Shown piece by piece: positions 24,805-36,518 of a stretch of 64,000 nucleotides of DNA. The notes beneath the pieces are model-generated. The model was given only the letters and a program-made list of their open reading frames with translations. It was not told the origin of the DNA and searched no databases. The stretch covers positions 9,325,527 to 9,389,526 of the forward strand of contig JAPWDM010000013.1 of the NCBI GenBank assembly GCA_035578155.1, in the 5' to 3' direction. The position numbers and the translations under genes were made by a program. The DNA comes from Brachynemurus nebulosus. Taxonomy: Eukaryota; Arthropoda; Insecta; Neuroptera; Myrmeleontidae. The first letter of the stretch is position 1, and the number at the start of each line of letters is the position of its first letter.

Positions 24805-25294
24805 AATACCCCTGTCGCAGCATCCTGCATAACATAGCGAATTTCCATTTACAAAAGTACGTTTTTCTCGGAAACTAGTTGATATAGAGTAATTGTAAAT
24901 AAAAAAAACCTTCTTTATGTGATTTTTCCGCCTCATTCCGCCAAATTTTTTTCACGAAAAATGTCCAAAACCCCGTAAACGTTTTCACGAAATTTCTTAA
25001 AAATAAGATGTTTCGTTCTTGAGTTATCGTGCGGACACATTTATATATATGTTTACTAAGTGTCCGCACGATAGCTCAAGAACGAAACATCTTATTTTTA
25101 AGAAATTTCGTGAAAACGTTTACGGGGTTTTGGACATTTTTCGTGAAAAAAATTTGGCGGAATGAGGCGGAAAAATCACATAAAGAAGGTTTTTTTTTAT
25201 TTACAATTACTCTATATCAACTAGTTTCCGAGAAAAACGTACTTTTGTAAATGGAAATTCGCTATGTTATGCAGGATGCTGCGACAGGGGTATT
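24805..25294. mobile_element. 490-bp near-perfect palindrome of family A left halves
   Basis: Arms 24805-25038 and 25060-25294 (234 and 235 bp) are almost identical inverted copies. Each runs from AATACCCCTGTCGCAGC through the middle block to GTGCGGACAC. The centre is only about 20 bp, with TTATATATATG in place of the microsatellite. Middle-block sequence (TTCCGCC, CCCCGTAAACG) differs from other copies, so this is a distinct subfamily. The right block and 3' hairpin are absent. Confidence 0.85.
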
Positions 25295-26217
25295 TTACAT
25301 GTTTCTTTCCGAAAGGTCTTCTTTTTTTGAATAAAATTATCTATAGCTGAAAATATCTAACATAATCTGACGTCTGTATAATGAACACTATTATATAATA
25401 CTACTAGACAAAGCGTAAAGGCAGTTTGTAGGCATTTTTCTTGAAGCAGGTAACAGGGTGAGACTGGTGAGATTTAAGGAATATAATATAATGTCAATTT
25501 TTAAGCAAATGCGATTATAATTATTGCAGGACATAATTTTTGTACGTATGTATTTTGAAAATAAAGCGAATACCACTTTCTTTCAAATTTTTGCAGTTTC
25601 CTCTCAAAAAACTAAAATTTTATTAAATAATTACTATTGGAAAGGTTTACTTTGTGAAAATCCATATTGAAAAACATGGGATCGTTGCTTTGTCGCTTTT
25701 CACAACAAAAATCGTATAAACACGAGTCGACTTTCGGCCATTACGCCATCCTCAGATGAAAAACACAACTATATAATATAATATGTTCATTGGTCTGTGG
25801 ATGAATCAAATTTTCTCTCTCTTTTTCTTTTTGTTACTCTTATATTAAAATAACTATAGTAACTTAAAAATTTACGTCTAATGTTGCTTCATTTGCTATT
25901 AACGTCAGACCAACTTTAGTTAATTTGACCTATACATGATCTGATCGTGAACGGTCTAATACAAATTGCAGTCCCTGTTGTCAATCTGTTAAAAAAGGAG
26001 TCATTTTTTTAAAACTGTACAGCTCAGTGACAAACATATTTTTGTCAACGTACATTCATACAATTTTTGTGTACTGTATTTATTTCTCTGTGTATATTAC
26101 AATTTGTTTTTCCTTCATAGCGCGATTCTTTTCCACTGTCTCTTAATTCTACATTTTGTACCATCAAACATACGCTCAATTACACATTCTTGATAACTTT
26201 AAAATGACAACTACATA
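25295..26217. other. No gene seen
   Basis: AT-rich DNA holding the hammerhead-like motif below. No other feature is supported. Confidence 0.4.
25720..25755 (-). ncRNA. Hammerhead-like core (minus strand)
   Basis: Minus strand: CTGAGGA, T, GGC-GTAATG-GCC as a helix II hairpin, then GAAAGTCGAC and CTCGTG. The CUGANGA and GAAA boxes are both exact and correctly spaced around the hairpin. Such cores occur in Penelope-type pseudo-LTRs. Flanking stems I and III are not obvious by eye. Confidence 0.4.
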
Positions 26218-26386
26218 GGGGAGATCCTTGTACCTCAGGACAAGCCCATAATTTGAGAAGCAATGTATTGTAAAATGATTAGTAGTGATATTTAATGAGT
26301 ATTTGACACAAATACTTAAAACACACGCAGTGAAGTCGGTCATTTTGACTCGTTTCTTCTATGTGCAAGGTTTTGAGATTTTTGCC

Positions 26387-26430
<44 letters not shown>

Positions 26431-27132
26431 TAATCCATATAAATCATCATTTTACTCGAAGTATTTTGAGGTGAGTAAATGATTAAAGATACAAATAGTT
26501 ATTATACACATTCGTAACTATTTATTTTGACGTATATCACTGGATTTCCGTAATTTAAAAATATAACCACAATTTATTGTATGCAATTAAAATTTGTAGC
26601 TTGGAACAGCAAATTTTTTGCAACTTGGGACGGTACCAAGGTACAAGGGATTGCTTTTTTTTTTACAGAGGTTTATAGGTAAATTTGTTTTCAATATTTG
26701 TCTTTATCTGTCCAGATACCGGAAGTAAGAACAAAGTCACCCGGCCAAAGCCCAATGAAGGAAACGTCAAAAATGCCATTAAAATGGTTATTTCTTTTCT
26801 ATAATAAAAATAATTGCAAGTAAAACCAAACTCTTAAAAAAAAATAAAATATATATTTTGCTTTCAGGGCTTAAAATGTCTTGCATAGTTTGTTCCAAGG
26901 TACAACCATTGGTGTCCCACGGTACAAGCTGTGATTGTACCTTGGGACAAATATCCTCGATTATTTAATTCAAGTTTTCGCAAAAATGAAATACAATATC
27001 GTTATATATTGTATCATAATATTAAGATATTATTGTGTACTTAGAGAATTTTAATATTCGAAGTCATACATAAATTTTTACTCAAGTTATGAAGTTTTAA
27101 ACGAAAGTGTCCCCAGGTACAAGGATTTCCCC
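26218..27132. mobile_element. TA-GGG element, TTGTACC motifs
   Basis: TA (26216-26217), GGGGAGATCCTTGTACCTCA; the far end GGTACAAGGATTTCCCC, TA (27133-27134). The inverted termini match over about 20 bp. The motif GTACCTTGGGAC recurs inside in both orientations (near 26632, 26895, 26920, 26936). A 40-base T run lies at 26390-26429. No coding trace is seen. Confidence 0.7.
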
Positions 27133-27134
27133 TA

Positions 27135-28679
27135 CATACGTAACAAAATAGTACATCCGACAGTTATTTATTTGCTGACGAAGAGAACTGGGACGCAGAA
27201 AAATTTCTACAAGCGACGAGCGAGTACTACGACCACAAAATGTCGTAAAATTTTCGTGGTGGAGAATGTAATAAAGTTTTAATTTTCTTGTAAACGACTG
27301 AATTATTTGCTTGGATTTATAAAATTGTTGTCTTGTGGTACAGATCTTAAATTTTTACTATCGAAAAAAGAGAATTTTTTAAATGTATTCTCTGAACTGT
27401 TGTCTAACAAAAATTATGATTTATTAAAAAACATTTTTTATATTGTGTAATCACTGTAATATTTCTCAGTGAAAAATCATTACGAAAATGTCACTAAAAA
27501 GACAATGTAAGAAAAATTGTATAGTGTTCGAACCATTAAAGATAGTGGAAGGAAAAAAATTGTATTTATAACATTTTTAAACAGGCCAATGAAAAAAAAT
27601 GGGAAACTTTCTTATTTCATTGGTGACATTTTTCAAATACATTTATTATAGGATTTTAATTAAAACTCCATCGCAAATTTGATTCATTGCATTGGCATTA
27701 CCCTCAACTACTTGTTATACAGGGGTTTTCAGTAGATTAGGTACATTGGAAAATGATGACACACTTTAAAGTCTCGGGACTTAAACAGCCTGGTGTGAAT
27801 TTTCACTTGACATACAGTTAAAAATTTTTTTTTTTTTTTTGGAGAATTTGGTTAACATGTTTGAGAGGAAAGTGTCATTTTTAGTCCCAAAGAAGTAAAA
27901 ATGACACCCCCTTTAAGCTAATTAGTAAGCAGCAAGTGAAATTTAATTTAAATTAAATAATGTTGCTAGGTAATGAATTCAAATTTGTAGATAAAGGCAA
28001 GCATTTCTATTGCATTGTCCAATCTGATTGACTGGTCCAAAGTATACTTGATGTAATATTATTTCACACAGTTTAAATGACATTTAAATAAATTTATCCG
28101 GAATTGCAAAAAAAAAAAAAATTATATACATATATGCAATGGCACTTCAAGTATTTCTTTCGATCCCTCGTGTGAATTGTTGCCCTCCGGACTTTACAGG
28201 GTCAAAAATAATTTTTTTTGTTTTGTTTTTTAAATAATGGCTTTTTGTTGTATTACAACTTTTAAAAACAAAAGTTTAGATAATATGACGGAGAATAACT
28301 GGAATAACTTTTCATTTGTAAGTAAATTGAATTTCTATGACTGAATTCCATTATTATGGTCTTAATATTTTTTAGACGTCAAAATTTTTGTGATTTTTTT
28401 TATCATCCTGATAAAAACGTAAGTAAAAGGAATATGTATGCTAGTACCCCCTTGTATGTCTCTTGGTTTCACTGGTTTTGCCAGAAAACTTACACTCATA
28501 CTTTTCCAGCTTCTGTATCGAATCAAGTGATAATCCTTGTATCTATATAAATATGGGCCGGTACTATCCCGGACTATCATTTCTAGTATCCCGCCGTGAG
28601 TATTTGAGTACTACTTTTCTTCTTATGTACTATATATTAGTTTGTTGCACTTACTGGCGAGTGTATCTACGGCTTGCTA
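27135..28679. other. No gene seen; R-free AT-rich DNA
   Basis: No supported feature. Frames of 61-74 residues at 28356-28687 overlap on both strands without a domain. Confidence 0.4.
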
Positions 28680-28681
28680 TA

Positions 28682-29633
28682 GGGTAAGTGCGGGAGAGAC
28701 GCGGCAGTAGCCATAGTTCGCCCGTTGATTGATAGATAGCGCTATCAATGGATTATATGTTTAAAATAAGTTATTTATTTAAGCTGTATATGGTAACATT
28801 TATGATTAGTCCATCAGTTTATTAATTATCCAACTTTTTATTATTGAAAAGTAGTAAGTTTTTTAACATAATATTTTATCAAGCATTTAATTCATTAGAA
28901 TTTAAGAATGTATATTTCATTGTATTAATGAAAATAAGTTTTGTTATTAATTTAGGTATATTTTAAAAGTACTGTACCTATGAAGTTTTAGATTAGAATT
29001 CCGCACTATACTTGCTATAGTAACATGCGGCATCTATCCCAACAAAAAGGAGAGATGCCACATTTAAAGCTGGTATAGATGCCGCATCATATTACATATT
29101 AAAGACATAGACTTATATACCTTAATTATACAATTTTTTTTTTTTTTTTTGGACTGTAAATTATGCCACGTAAATATAAAAGATCCATTAATGAATCAGG
29201 AAGAGCTCTCATATTAGTGAAGATAACGAAAATAATGATGATTGCCTGTGTATTGAATGTTTTGAAATGTACTCAGAAACAAAAAGAAAGTTGACTGGTT
29301 AAGATGTATAAAGTGCCAAAAATGGTTACATATGGCATGCATCATGTATGGAGATGTGTGTAAAATGCAAAATTTTTAATATGAACTATGCGGGGTCTCT
29401 CCTTCTTTGATGCGGCATCTCTCCCATAGGTGTGGGAGAGACGCCGCTTTGCAGGCTCTACAAAAGTGTTAATTATGAATCCTTTATGACTCAAAATTTA
29501 AAATTATTTATAAATAATTTTAAAGAACAATGTTTACATTTATTGTGCGTATCAAATTTCAAATCAATTAAATGCATACTTTAAGAATTATCAAGTGTTT
29601 TCAAAATGTGTGGCATCTCTCCCGCATTCACCA
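28682..29633 (+). mobile_element. TA-GGG element with pogo-type transposase remnants
   Basis: TA (28680-28681), GGGTAAGTGCGGGAGAGACG; far end CATCTCTCCCGCATTCACCA, TA (29634-29635). The motif CATCTCTCCC/GGGAGAGA recurs inside (29034, 29404, 29430). A short coding remnant at 29163-29370 links this element to pogo-like transposases and so suggests the class of the whole TA-GGG cohort. Confidence 0.7.
29163..29370 (+). pseudogene. pogo-like transposase remnant: N-terminus plus PHD-like finger
   Basis: ATG 29163 opens with MPRKYKRSINESGRA; MPRKYKR is a typical start of pogo/Tigger-type transposases. Further on, in a second frame, come CIECFEMYSETK and, after one more shift, LRCIKCQKWLHMAC and CVKC. 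The Cys/His spacing (CxxC, CxxC, HxxC, CxxC) is that of a C4HC3 PHD-type finger, found at the C-terminus of some insect pogo-like transposases. The DNA-binding and DDE domains are missing, so this is an internal-deletion derivative with frameshifts. Confidence 0.5.
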
Positions 29634-30456
29634 TATATTATGTCTAACCGGATATTGTAACACGGAGATGATGGGACAGAACACAAGCAATTGACTTTAC
29701 GCTTGACTAGAGAAGATGTCTCTGTGTGTGCCGCTACAAAGTTCGACTCGGCTGCAACACACGACACCACCTAGATGTTAGGTGCGGGATCGGCTTCCTA
29801 TATATTATGTGCTATGAATAATGATAACGGTTTTGTGCATGAATGGACAAACGCACTGCTATATGAACGCTTTTTGTATATTTGATACTTACTTGTGTTC
29901 AATAAATAGTTAAGTATGTGTAAAAAAAAAACTATTGGGCTTTGGTATCGAAATTCAGAGAGGATCGTAAAACGGTTTCTGGTTGTGTGTTTTGCTTTGA
30001 ATTTGAGCTTAAAAAGAGAAAGTGAATCAATTATTTATTAGAGGTATTTTTTAAAGGTATTCACTTGAAGTTTTGTGCCAGGACTTGGGCAAGGGTTTGA
30101 CCGAGATTTTTCTTTGGCATAGGAAATGTTTCAAGTGTTTTATTAAGTCATGAAGTGGAAGTATATTGTACAGAAAGGATTTGCAAAGCCAACCACAAAA
30201 ATGCTGGAAACAAAAATATTAATAAATTGTTTTCAAACTGAGTTCAAAATCAATTTCCATCGGATTAGAACCAGATGTCCATCATAAGTCAAAGTATGTT
30301 TCCGTTTAACAATTCGATTGAAGTATCCATAAATATTTGTCGGCTATGTTTAAGACGAATTTATTTGTTTCTTCTATTTACCATAAAATAATTGATCAGA
30401 AGATTGGCTTTGGAATAATAGAAATATAGTATTTGATATAAGTGAAATATATATTA
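29634..30456. other. No gene; possible transcript 3' end
   Basis: At 29650-29900 GC is higher than around it. AATAAA with TTGTGTTC upstream occurs near 29900, followed by a short A run. A decayed LTR or transcript end is possible. I found no matching second copy, TG...CA boundary or primer-binding site. Confidence 0.25.
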
Positions 30457-30640
30457 CACTCAGAGAAAAAACAACTTAATATCAATAAAAACCATAATCA
30501 ATGTAGAAAAACTTTATTTTAAAGTTGAATAATATTGATTAAAACAAAAGTTTCCTATTATTTCAATACATTTTTAAGTTGTACATTATTGAAACAATAA
30601 TGATCGTATTTAATTTTAAGTTGTGATTTTTCTCTCAGTG
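30457..30640. mobile_element. 184-bp MITE with TA duplication
   Basis: Flanked by TA (30455-30456, 30641-30642). Termini CACTCAGAGAAAAAACAACTT and AAGTTGTGATTTTTCTCTCA then GTG are inverted. The interior is AT-rich and holds further AACTT/AAGTT and AATATTGAT motifs. Size, termini and TA duplication fit a Tc1/mariner-type MITE well. Confidence 0.8.
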
Positions 30641-30642
30641 TA

Positions 30643-32422
30643 AGTATGATTTCAATTGTTTTAATTTTAAAATTTATTTTGATTTTTTTTGACAAGGACA
30701 GAAATTAAGTGATAGGTAATAATAATGAAAGTAAAGTGAGATTATTTTTATCTAAATTTTAGTGAACAGAGATATTAATTTAACCGTAAAAATGCTTTTA
30801 GTATGTAAAGTCTATACTTAAAAAAATTTATTAAAAATAAGATTTCTTGGTAGTGACATACTACTTGATTCTTGGTACTTATACCGAGTTGAATCTAGCA
30901 TGATTTTAAATAACACAAAATTCTTACAGATGGCAACAATTGGTGCAAACTGCCGTTTTGAACGTTTACAACTTTCTATTCCTGTAACGGTACTAGCAAA
31001 CGTCTTGGTAAATTTTTTATGAAAATTTCGCAGTTGCTCCCTTATGGAATTCATATCACACTAATTCTGCGTGATTTTTTATTATGATTATTTTGTCATT
31101 AAAATTGATGAAGTTTCCATAACGAACGACGAACGAAAATTGATGAAAAACAAAAAAAATTCATTTTTTTTCTCGCTTCGATTATATTTTACGATGATTT
31201 CCCAATATTTTTTAATGTCTTGGGAATAAATTACGTAATTTCACGATTTATGATTTTTGTTGAATACGCAACGAAAATAAAATTCATCTATAGATAGATG
31301 AATTTTTACAATTTTCATTTTTTGGTTTAATCAATGTTCAAATTTATTTTTTTATGACAATATAATTTACAGAATTGTTTACAGAAATTAATTTTGCCAG
31401 TTCGTATTCCTGATAGTACATTAAGAAATATGCTGTTAATAGGGAGTGGTACATAGCTTCCTTGTATTCGTAACAGACTTTAATCAAATCTTTAAAGTTT
31501 CGTACTTTATCACATTATTAACGTCATGTTTGAAACAAAATTAACTTTAAAACAAGAATAGGGCGGAACTGCTTCTTAACTTTTTCTAATAGACCATATA
31601 TGGTTTAATCCTCAAATATTCTCAGATTTAAGCGAAATGGCTCATTTATGGGAATTTCAGGGTAGCATCGTGACTACCCTTATTCCGATTTCGATAAAAT
31701 TCATAGATGACTGTCTAGGAACCAAACCGCAAAATTTCAATCACTTGCCGTGATCTGCGGATAATGATGATAGATCGACAGACAGACATGAAACCAAAAT
31801 TGTTTCAGAAGCTTATAAAAAATTTTCATTTTGGAAGGAAAATTTTTTTGACAGTTTAGAAGTGATTGTAATGCTTCCACTACTTTAGTAGTCTCGGAAA
31901 CAAAAATGTTTTAGCACATCGAAATGATTTCTATAAAATATTTCTTTACTTGAGAAAACTTTTAAAATATGAAATCCAAACAAGTTTTTTTGAAGTTGAA
32001 ACTTGTTTTTATGACGATATTGAAAACATGAGTTCTTTGAGGTGAAGGATTTTTTCCTCAGTATTCAAACTGAACTTTATGCTACCATAGTGGACAGTCT
32101 ACCAACGTTTTACCCTCAAAACTCAAACTAATTTACCTGTAATTATTTGAAGTATTTTCTCGAATACTTTTAACTAACAGACCAAAAACAAATTTGTAAT
32201 CCCTATTGTTTGCTTAGTTAACTGTTTGATTCATATAAAATCAATGCGTCCGCTCGTCTTCACATATCTACCTACACTGTGAATTTATTCATGTACCAGT
32301 GGTGGGGATAGTAGTGGGGATGAGAGTGACGGGGACGAAGCGAGTGAAACAGTACAACAACGCACGTACCTACATTCTTTTTATCTATTCTATTTAATGT
32401 TATATAATATATACATTTAAAC
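30643..32422. other. No gene; possible old repeat tail at 31.6-31.8 kb
   Basis: At 31620-31790 a less AT-rich stretch ends in AATTTCAATCACTTGCC and a (GACA)n-like tail (GATCGACAGACAGACATG). This is the look of a retroelement or Helitron 3' region, but no ends were found. A GC-richer patch lies at 32290-32370. A 78-residue minus frame at 30818-31054 has no domain. Confidence 0.3.
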
Positions 32423-33253
32423 TAGGGTTGTGCGAATAGTGCTCGAATCGAATCGAATCGAATAGTGCTATTCGATTCGATTTCGAATCGAATTATTCGA
32501 AAGAAAACAAATAATTCGATTTATTTCGAATAATTCGAAAAATCGAATTATTCGTTTATTTTCGAATAATTCGGAAAATCGAATTATTCGTTTCATTTTT
32601 TCGGATAGCTCGAACTTTTTTTATTTTTTATTTTTAAGACTCAAACATACTTAGAACTTTAATAATATAATTTGTGTATATTATATAGTTTGGTTTACAG
32701 AGCAGATTCATCCAAAAAAATAATTAAGTATTTATAACTCGCATCGTGTTCTTTTGTCACATTTTTATGTTTCAACGAATTTTCGAATCGAAAATTCAGC
32801 TATTACAGCCACTGTCATGGGGCTACCGAGTCCGAGACAATGGCAGAAATTTGCTTTGAGGTCCTTGAATTTATATAAGTATAATATAATTACATATTGA
32901 TCCATCGTTACATAACTACATAAGTTTTTGTAACAATAAACTTTTATTACTACTGATTAAATTATCCAGTTATTTAGGCATAATGTAACTTTTCATTTAT
33001 GAAATTATTGGAATGTTTCCGATTTTTTTTATATTTAAATTAAATGTTTAAAAATCTCTAAGAATCGAAAGAAAAAACAAAAATTCGAGCTATTCGAAAA
33101 AAAAAACGAATAATTCGACTTTTCGAATTATTCGTTTTCTTTCGAATAATTCGAATATTTTTCGAATAGTTTGATTTTTCGAATTATTTGAAAAATTGAA
33201 TTATTCGATTTGATGCGAATTATTCGACATTTCTAATAATTCGCACAGCCCTA
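32423..33253. mobile_element. Non-autonomous hAT element, copy 1
   Basis: Termini TAGGGTTGTGCGAAT and ATTCGCACAGCCCTA are inverted. Both ends are built of dense ATTCGAAT-type repeats (32440-32610, 33075-33240) that pair with one another. The flanking 8-mers (ATTTAAAC, ATTTTTAA) match at five positions, so any duplication is decayed. The middle carries a family A 3' block. Copy 2 at 39230-40166 has the exact 8-bp duplication that assigns hAT. Confidence 0.75.
32779..32870 (-). mobile_element. Family A right-block fragment, alternate hairpin
   Basis: AACGAATTTTCGAATCG then AAAATTCAGC, TATTACAGCCACTGTCATGG, and CAGAAATTTGCTTTGAGGTCC. The 3' hairpin uses a TTTTCGA/TCGAAAA stem instead of the CCA/TGG stem of other copies. 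It is embedded in hAT copy 1, and a shorter version is in hAT copy 2 at the same place. Confidence 0.65.
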
Positions 33254-34632
33254 ATTTTTAACATTAGATTGTGTGGTTAGTCCCATCACAAGAACGTACA
33301 CGTGAGAATTGGAAGAAGGTAAAAAATATTCTTTTTCACTCTGGCAAGTAAACATTTAAACAGAGCAGACTAGAACATTTAAGTTATAATAGATACACAG
33401 GGGGATACTGGCAAAAAAAAAATCGGTGTAGATAGAGAGAAGAGTTGAACGCATGTACTTATTTGTTTGGCCTTCGTTTTTTTTTTTTTTCAACTAACAT
33501 GCTTGTGTCGGTATACAAGGGAGTTACCGGCCAGGTTCTGCAAGAACGGTTCCCATTGGTATTAAAAAAGGTTTCACTCGGCGGCAAACTATCTATGAAT
33601 TATTTATAAACACTGTTTCTTGTTACATTTCGTTTTTACTTTCGTTTTACGTTTGTTTGCCGGAGGGGCCCGCGTTTATATTTCGTACATACTTCAGTGC
33701 TCTTCGGTTACGTTACACAATTTATGCAAATAAATGTGAACGTGTGAACGGAGACGTGCCAGACACACAAGTTAGGTTAAGTTTTCATTTTTTCCTTCGT
33801 ATTATATTATGCTTTTGTTTGTTGATTTTTATTTTTAAATTGAAGTTTATTTTCATATAAATGTTGAACAGAGGGCGCTGTGGTGGGTGTGCATGGTGTG
33901 TTGCTTAGTATTGTTAGCTTATTTTAGCGGTTTATTAGTTTTTTTTATGTGTTACGGTTAGTGGGGTACAATAGTGGACAATATATTAATGACAGAATGA
34001 TGCTATTCAAATGATTCAAACACATGATTTACTTTGACGTATGTGACTAAATTATTATTCTAACGTAGTTGCTCTGAGATAGTTACAAAAGTATATCTCA
34101 GCCAAAAAATGTTCTTTTATCAAAAATTAAATAATGTATTAATATTCTTCAGTTACATATTATATTTGTATACCACTTGTTTTTTTTTTTAAATTTCCGC
34201 GCGCTTATGTTGTAGCAATATAAAAGCATTGTTGAAAAAGCATTGTAAAAACGTTGTAAAATGATGTTTATAATTTATATTTAAAAGGCGGCGTGGACAA
34301 TAATTTTAATTTCTTATTAAATATGGTTTGTAACTTTGTATTTTATAACATATTAAATTTTTATCAAATTCCTTTGACTCGTTTTCATTTTATTAAAAAA
34401 AAAATAAATAAAAAAAAAATAGAGTTTTACCATAAGAGCCCGTGTTAAAATTACAAAACTTTGAAATCGTTTTCCTCAAAATTTGAGTGGTCAGTTTTTT
34501 TGTTTCGGTAAGGGTTCGTATTATTGGTATTGAATTAGATAAATATCTAGAGAAGTTTCGTTAAAATCCTTTGAAAAAATCGCTTTATCGACTAACTACT
34601 TTAATGTACCTATATGTCATTAAAAAATTATT
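33254..34632. other. No gene assigned; GC-richer island 33.5-33.9 kb
   Basis: 33510-33780 and 33870-33900 have higher GC than anything nearby (GGAGGGGCCCGCG at 33662; AGGGCGCTGTGGTGGG). A 67-residue frame (33657-33860) turns into low-complexity Phe/Leu. A promoter or first exon is possible but not shown. Confidence 0.3.
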
Positions 34633-34746
34633 AAACTGGATCGACTGGACTCGAACCCAGGATTCTTTATAACCAGTCAAGTGCCTTTCACTTGCATAGT
34701 GAAAAGACGCTTTACTGGTACTCATGAATCCCAGTCGATCCAGTTT
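34633..34746 (-). repeat. Inverted repeat with tRNA B-box-like motif
   Basis: Perfect 16-bp arms AAACTGGATCGACTGG (34633-34648) and its complement (34731-34746). On the minus strand GGTTCGAGTCC (34647-34657) matches the Pol III B-box consensus, and the arm looks like an acceptor stem. A proper A box, T-stem pairing and anticodon arm could not be drawn. I call it tRNA-like or a small hairpin repeat, not a tRNA gene. Confidence 0.4.
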
Positions 34747-35355
34747 GATAACTTCTCAATCACTTTTTACTTAAGTAAAATTTTAATTTTTTCTTGGATT
34801 ATAATAAACATACGTTTTATATAAATTATGTTAACAGAATACTGATTCTGTACTAACAAACTCAAGCCCAACGCTCCACGGCCCTGGACAGAATTAGTAT
34901 TCCTATTCGCATTAAAAATTAAATAAAACAACTTTATCAGCTTCAAAATCTCATTTTGTTTGCTTTTTTCTTTACAAAAATAAAAAAAAAAATTCTGAAA
35001 GAGAAGTCTAATCTTTTCGTAACCATTTTTTTACAGTGTAACTATAATTTATTGTTTCAAAACGGAAACGAGTGGCACTCATTTACTTGACAGTTTTAAT
35101 TAGTGTGTGTAGTTAGTGTTAACATTATTATTTCCACTTTTGTACTTTAATTCCGTTAAAATTACGTTTGTTTCCTTAATAATCTAATGTAACAGAATTT
35201 TCATTTCCATATATAAGTGTACGAAGCTACTTTTGTATGTATGATGTATATTTTTACGGTTAGAAAAGTAATCTTTTTTTATACTTCGTTATTAATCTGA
35301 TTAAAAACAAAACCAGAAAATTAAATATTTTATGAAAGGTACGCGAGCGGTAAAA

Positions 35356-35551
35356 GGCGGAAGTTTGATGAAAAACATAGGCTGGTACCTGTTTATGTAC
35401 GGAAACCCTAATTTAATTTGCGTTTTGCGTTAGAAATGAGTTTTTTTTTTATTCCTATTTTTATTTTGTTATAATTTAATAAGATATGAGAAAATATTGA
35501 GGTACATATTTATAAGGGTTCTGTATATTCAAAAATTTTCAAAACTTCCGC
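35356..35551. repeat. Short inverted pair GGCGGAAGTTT
   Basis: An 11-bp perfect inverted pair (35356-35366, 35541-35551) with looser pairing outside (GCGGTAAAA against TGTCACTCCC). Possibly a tiny MITE; ends uncertain. Confidence 0.35.
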
Positions 35552-35788
35552 CTGTCACTCCCTTAAAATTTCCACATTTTTGAATCTGTGAAGATGAAAA
35601 TTTAAGATATCTTGAACCGCCAGAAAACATTTGATATGATATATCGCCAGGTTTGCCAGACGTCAAAATTTGTTTGGAAATAGAGTTGTGGAGATGAAAA
35701 TTTTTTCTACCAATTCCATCGTGTGAGCTATCGTTAGAGAGAAATTTCTAATACTTCGAAAATTGTGGAAAAATTTGACTACTGATTG

Positions 35789-35826
35789 CAGAACCCTGAA
35801 TTAATGCGTGTCCAGCACGCACTTGG
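35789..35826 (+). repeat. Dispersed short repeat R3, copy 1
   Basis: AACCCTGAATTAATGCGTGT followed by CCAGCACGCACTTGG matches, inverted, 43738-43775 with four differences. Identity of the parent repeat is unknown. Confidence 0.5.
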
Positions 35827-35880
35827 CAAGTGTTTCTTGAATTCAGTGAAGTAGTTATGCCTCTTAATAATTATAATAAT

Positions 35881-36434
35881 ACTAGCCGTATGCCCGATGG
35901 GATTTCCCATCGGCAACATCTTTTTATTAGGTACTCACTTTCTGCTCACTTTTAATGTTTTTCAAAAGCCTAAATCAATATCCACGTTTCTAACTTCAAA
36001 AATGATGAATTTCCCATACGAACTTTCATTTTCTGTTTTAACCCATTAGGGAATATATTTCCAGAAACAACTGACTTTTATTTATCAATAGAAGCCTAAA
36101 CGCCAATTTTCATAATTCCTGTGCTTAATTTTGTCCTTCTAAACCCAACAGTTTAGGCTGTGCGTTGTCTGTCAATCAATCTATAAAATATTATTTATTT
36201 AAATAGTCATAGTAACATATTTTTATGTATCTAACTTCAAAAATGATGAATTTCCATAAAAATTTTCATTCCCTTTTTAACCCACTTAGGGGGCGAATTT
36301 TCAAAAATCCTTAGTGGTCACCTACGTTACATAGGGAACTCCTGTGCAAAATTTCATTCTTCCAAAACCCAACGGTTTAGGCTGTGCGTTGTCTGTCAGT
36401 CAGTCAGTCAGTCAGTGTTAGAAATTTAAGTAGA
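35881..36434 (-). mobile_element. Non-autonomous Helitron, minus strand
   Basis: On the minus strand the 3' end reads CCGATGGG-AAAT-CCCATCGG (perfect 8-bp hairpin, 35894-35913), 8 bases, then CTAGT, inserted before T. This is the canonical Helitron terminus. The 5' start is tentatively TCTACTTAAATTTC at 36434, giving an A/T insertion site. Inside, a block with TTCAAAAATGATGAATTTCC, TTTTAACCCA and GGCTGTGCGTTGTCTGTC is present twice. One copy continues as (CAGT)n at 36390-36417. No Rep/helicase coding. Confidence 0.7.
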
Positions 36435-36518
36435 TTTATCTGAAATTGTGAAATTGCAGAAAAAGTTTTAGAATTTTCATTTACTAGTCCAATTCAAGAA
36501 GCAACGAGTTAGCACGAG

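Noticed and set aside
29650..29960. Solo LTR with AATAAA
   Set aside because: No TG...CA boundaries, target duplication, second copy or primer-binding site was visible.
33640..33900. Promoter or first exon in the GC-richer island
   Set aside because: No clear start codon context, splice donor or conserved peptide. GC rise alone is not enough, so it is only noted.
34633..34746. A tRNA gene on the minus strand
   Set aside because: Only a B-box-like motif and a long stem are present. The A box, anticodon arm and normal T-stem pairing could not be found.
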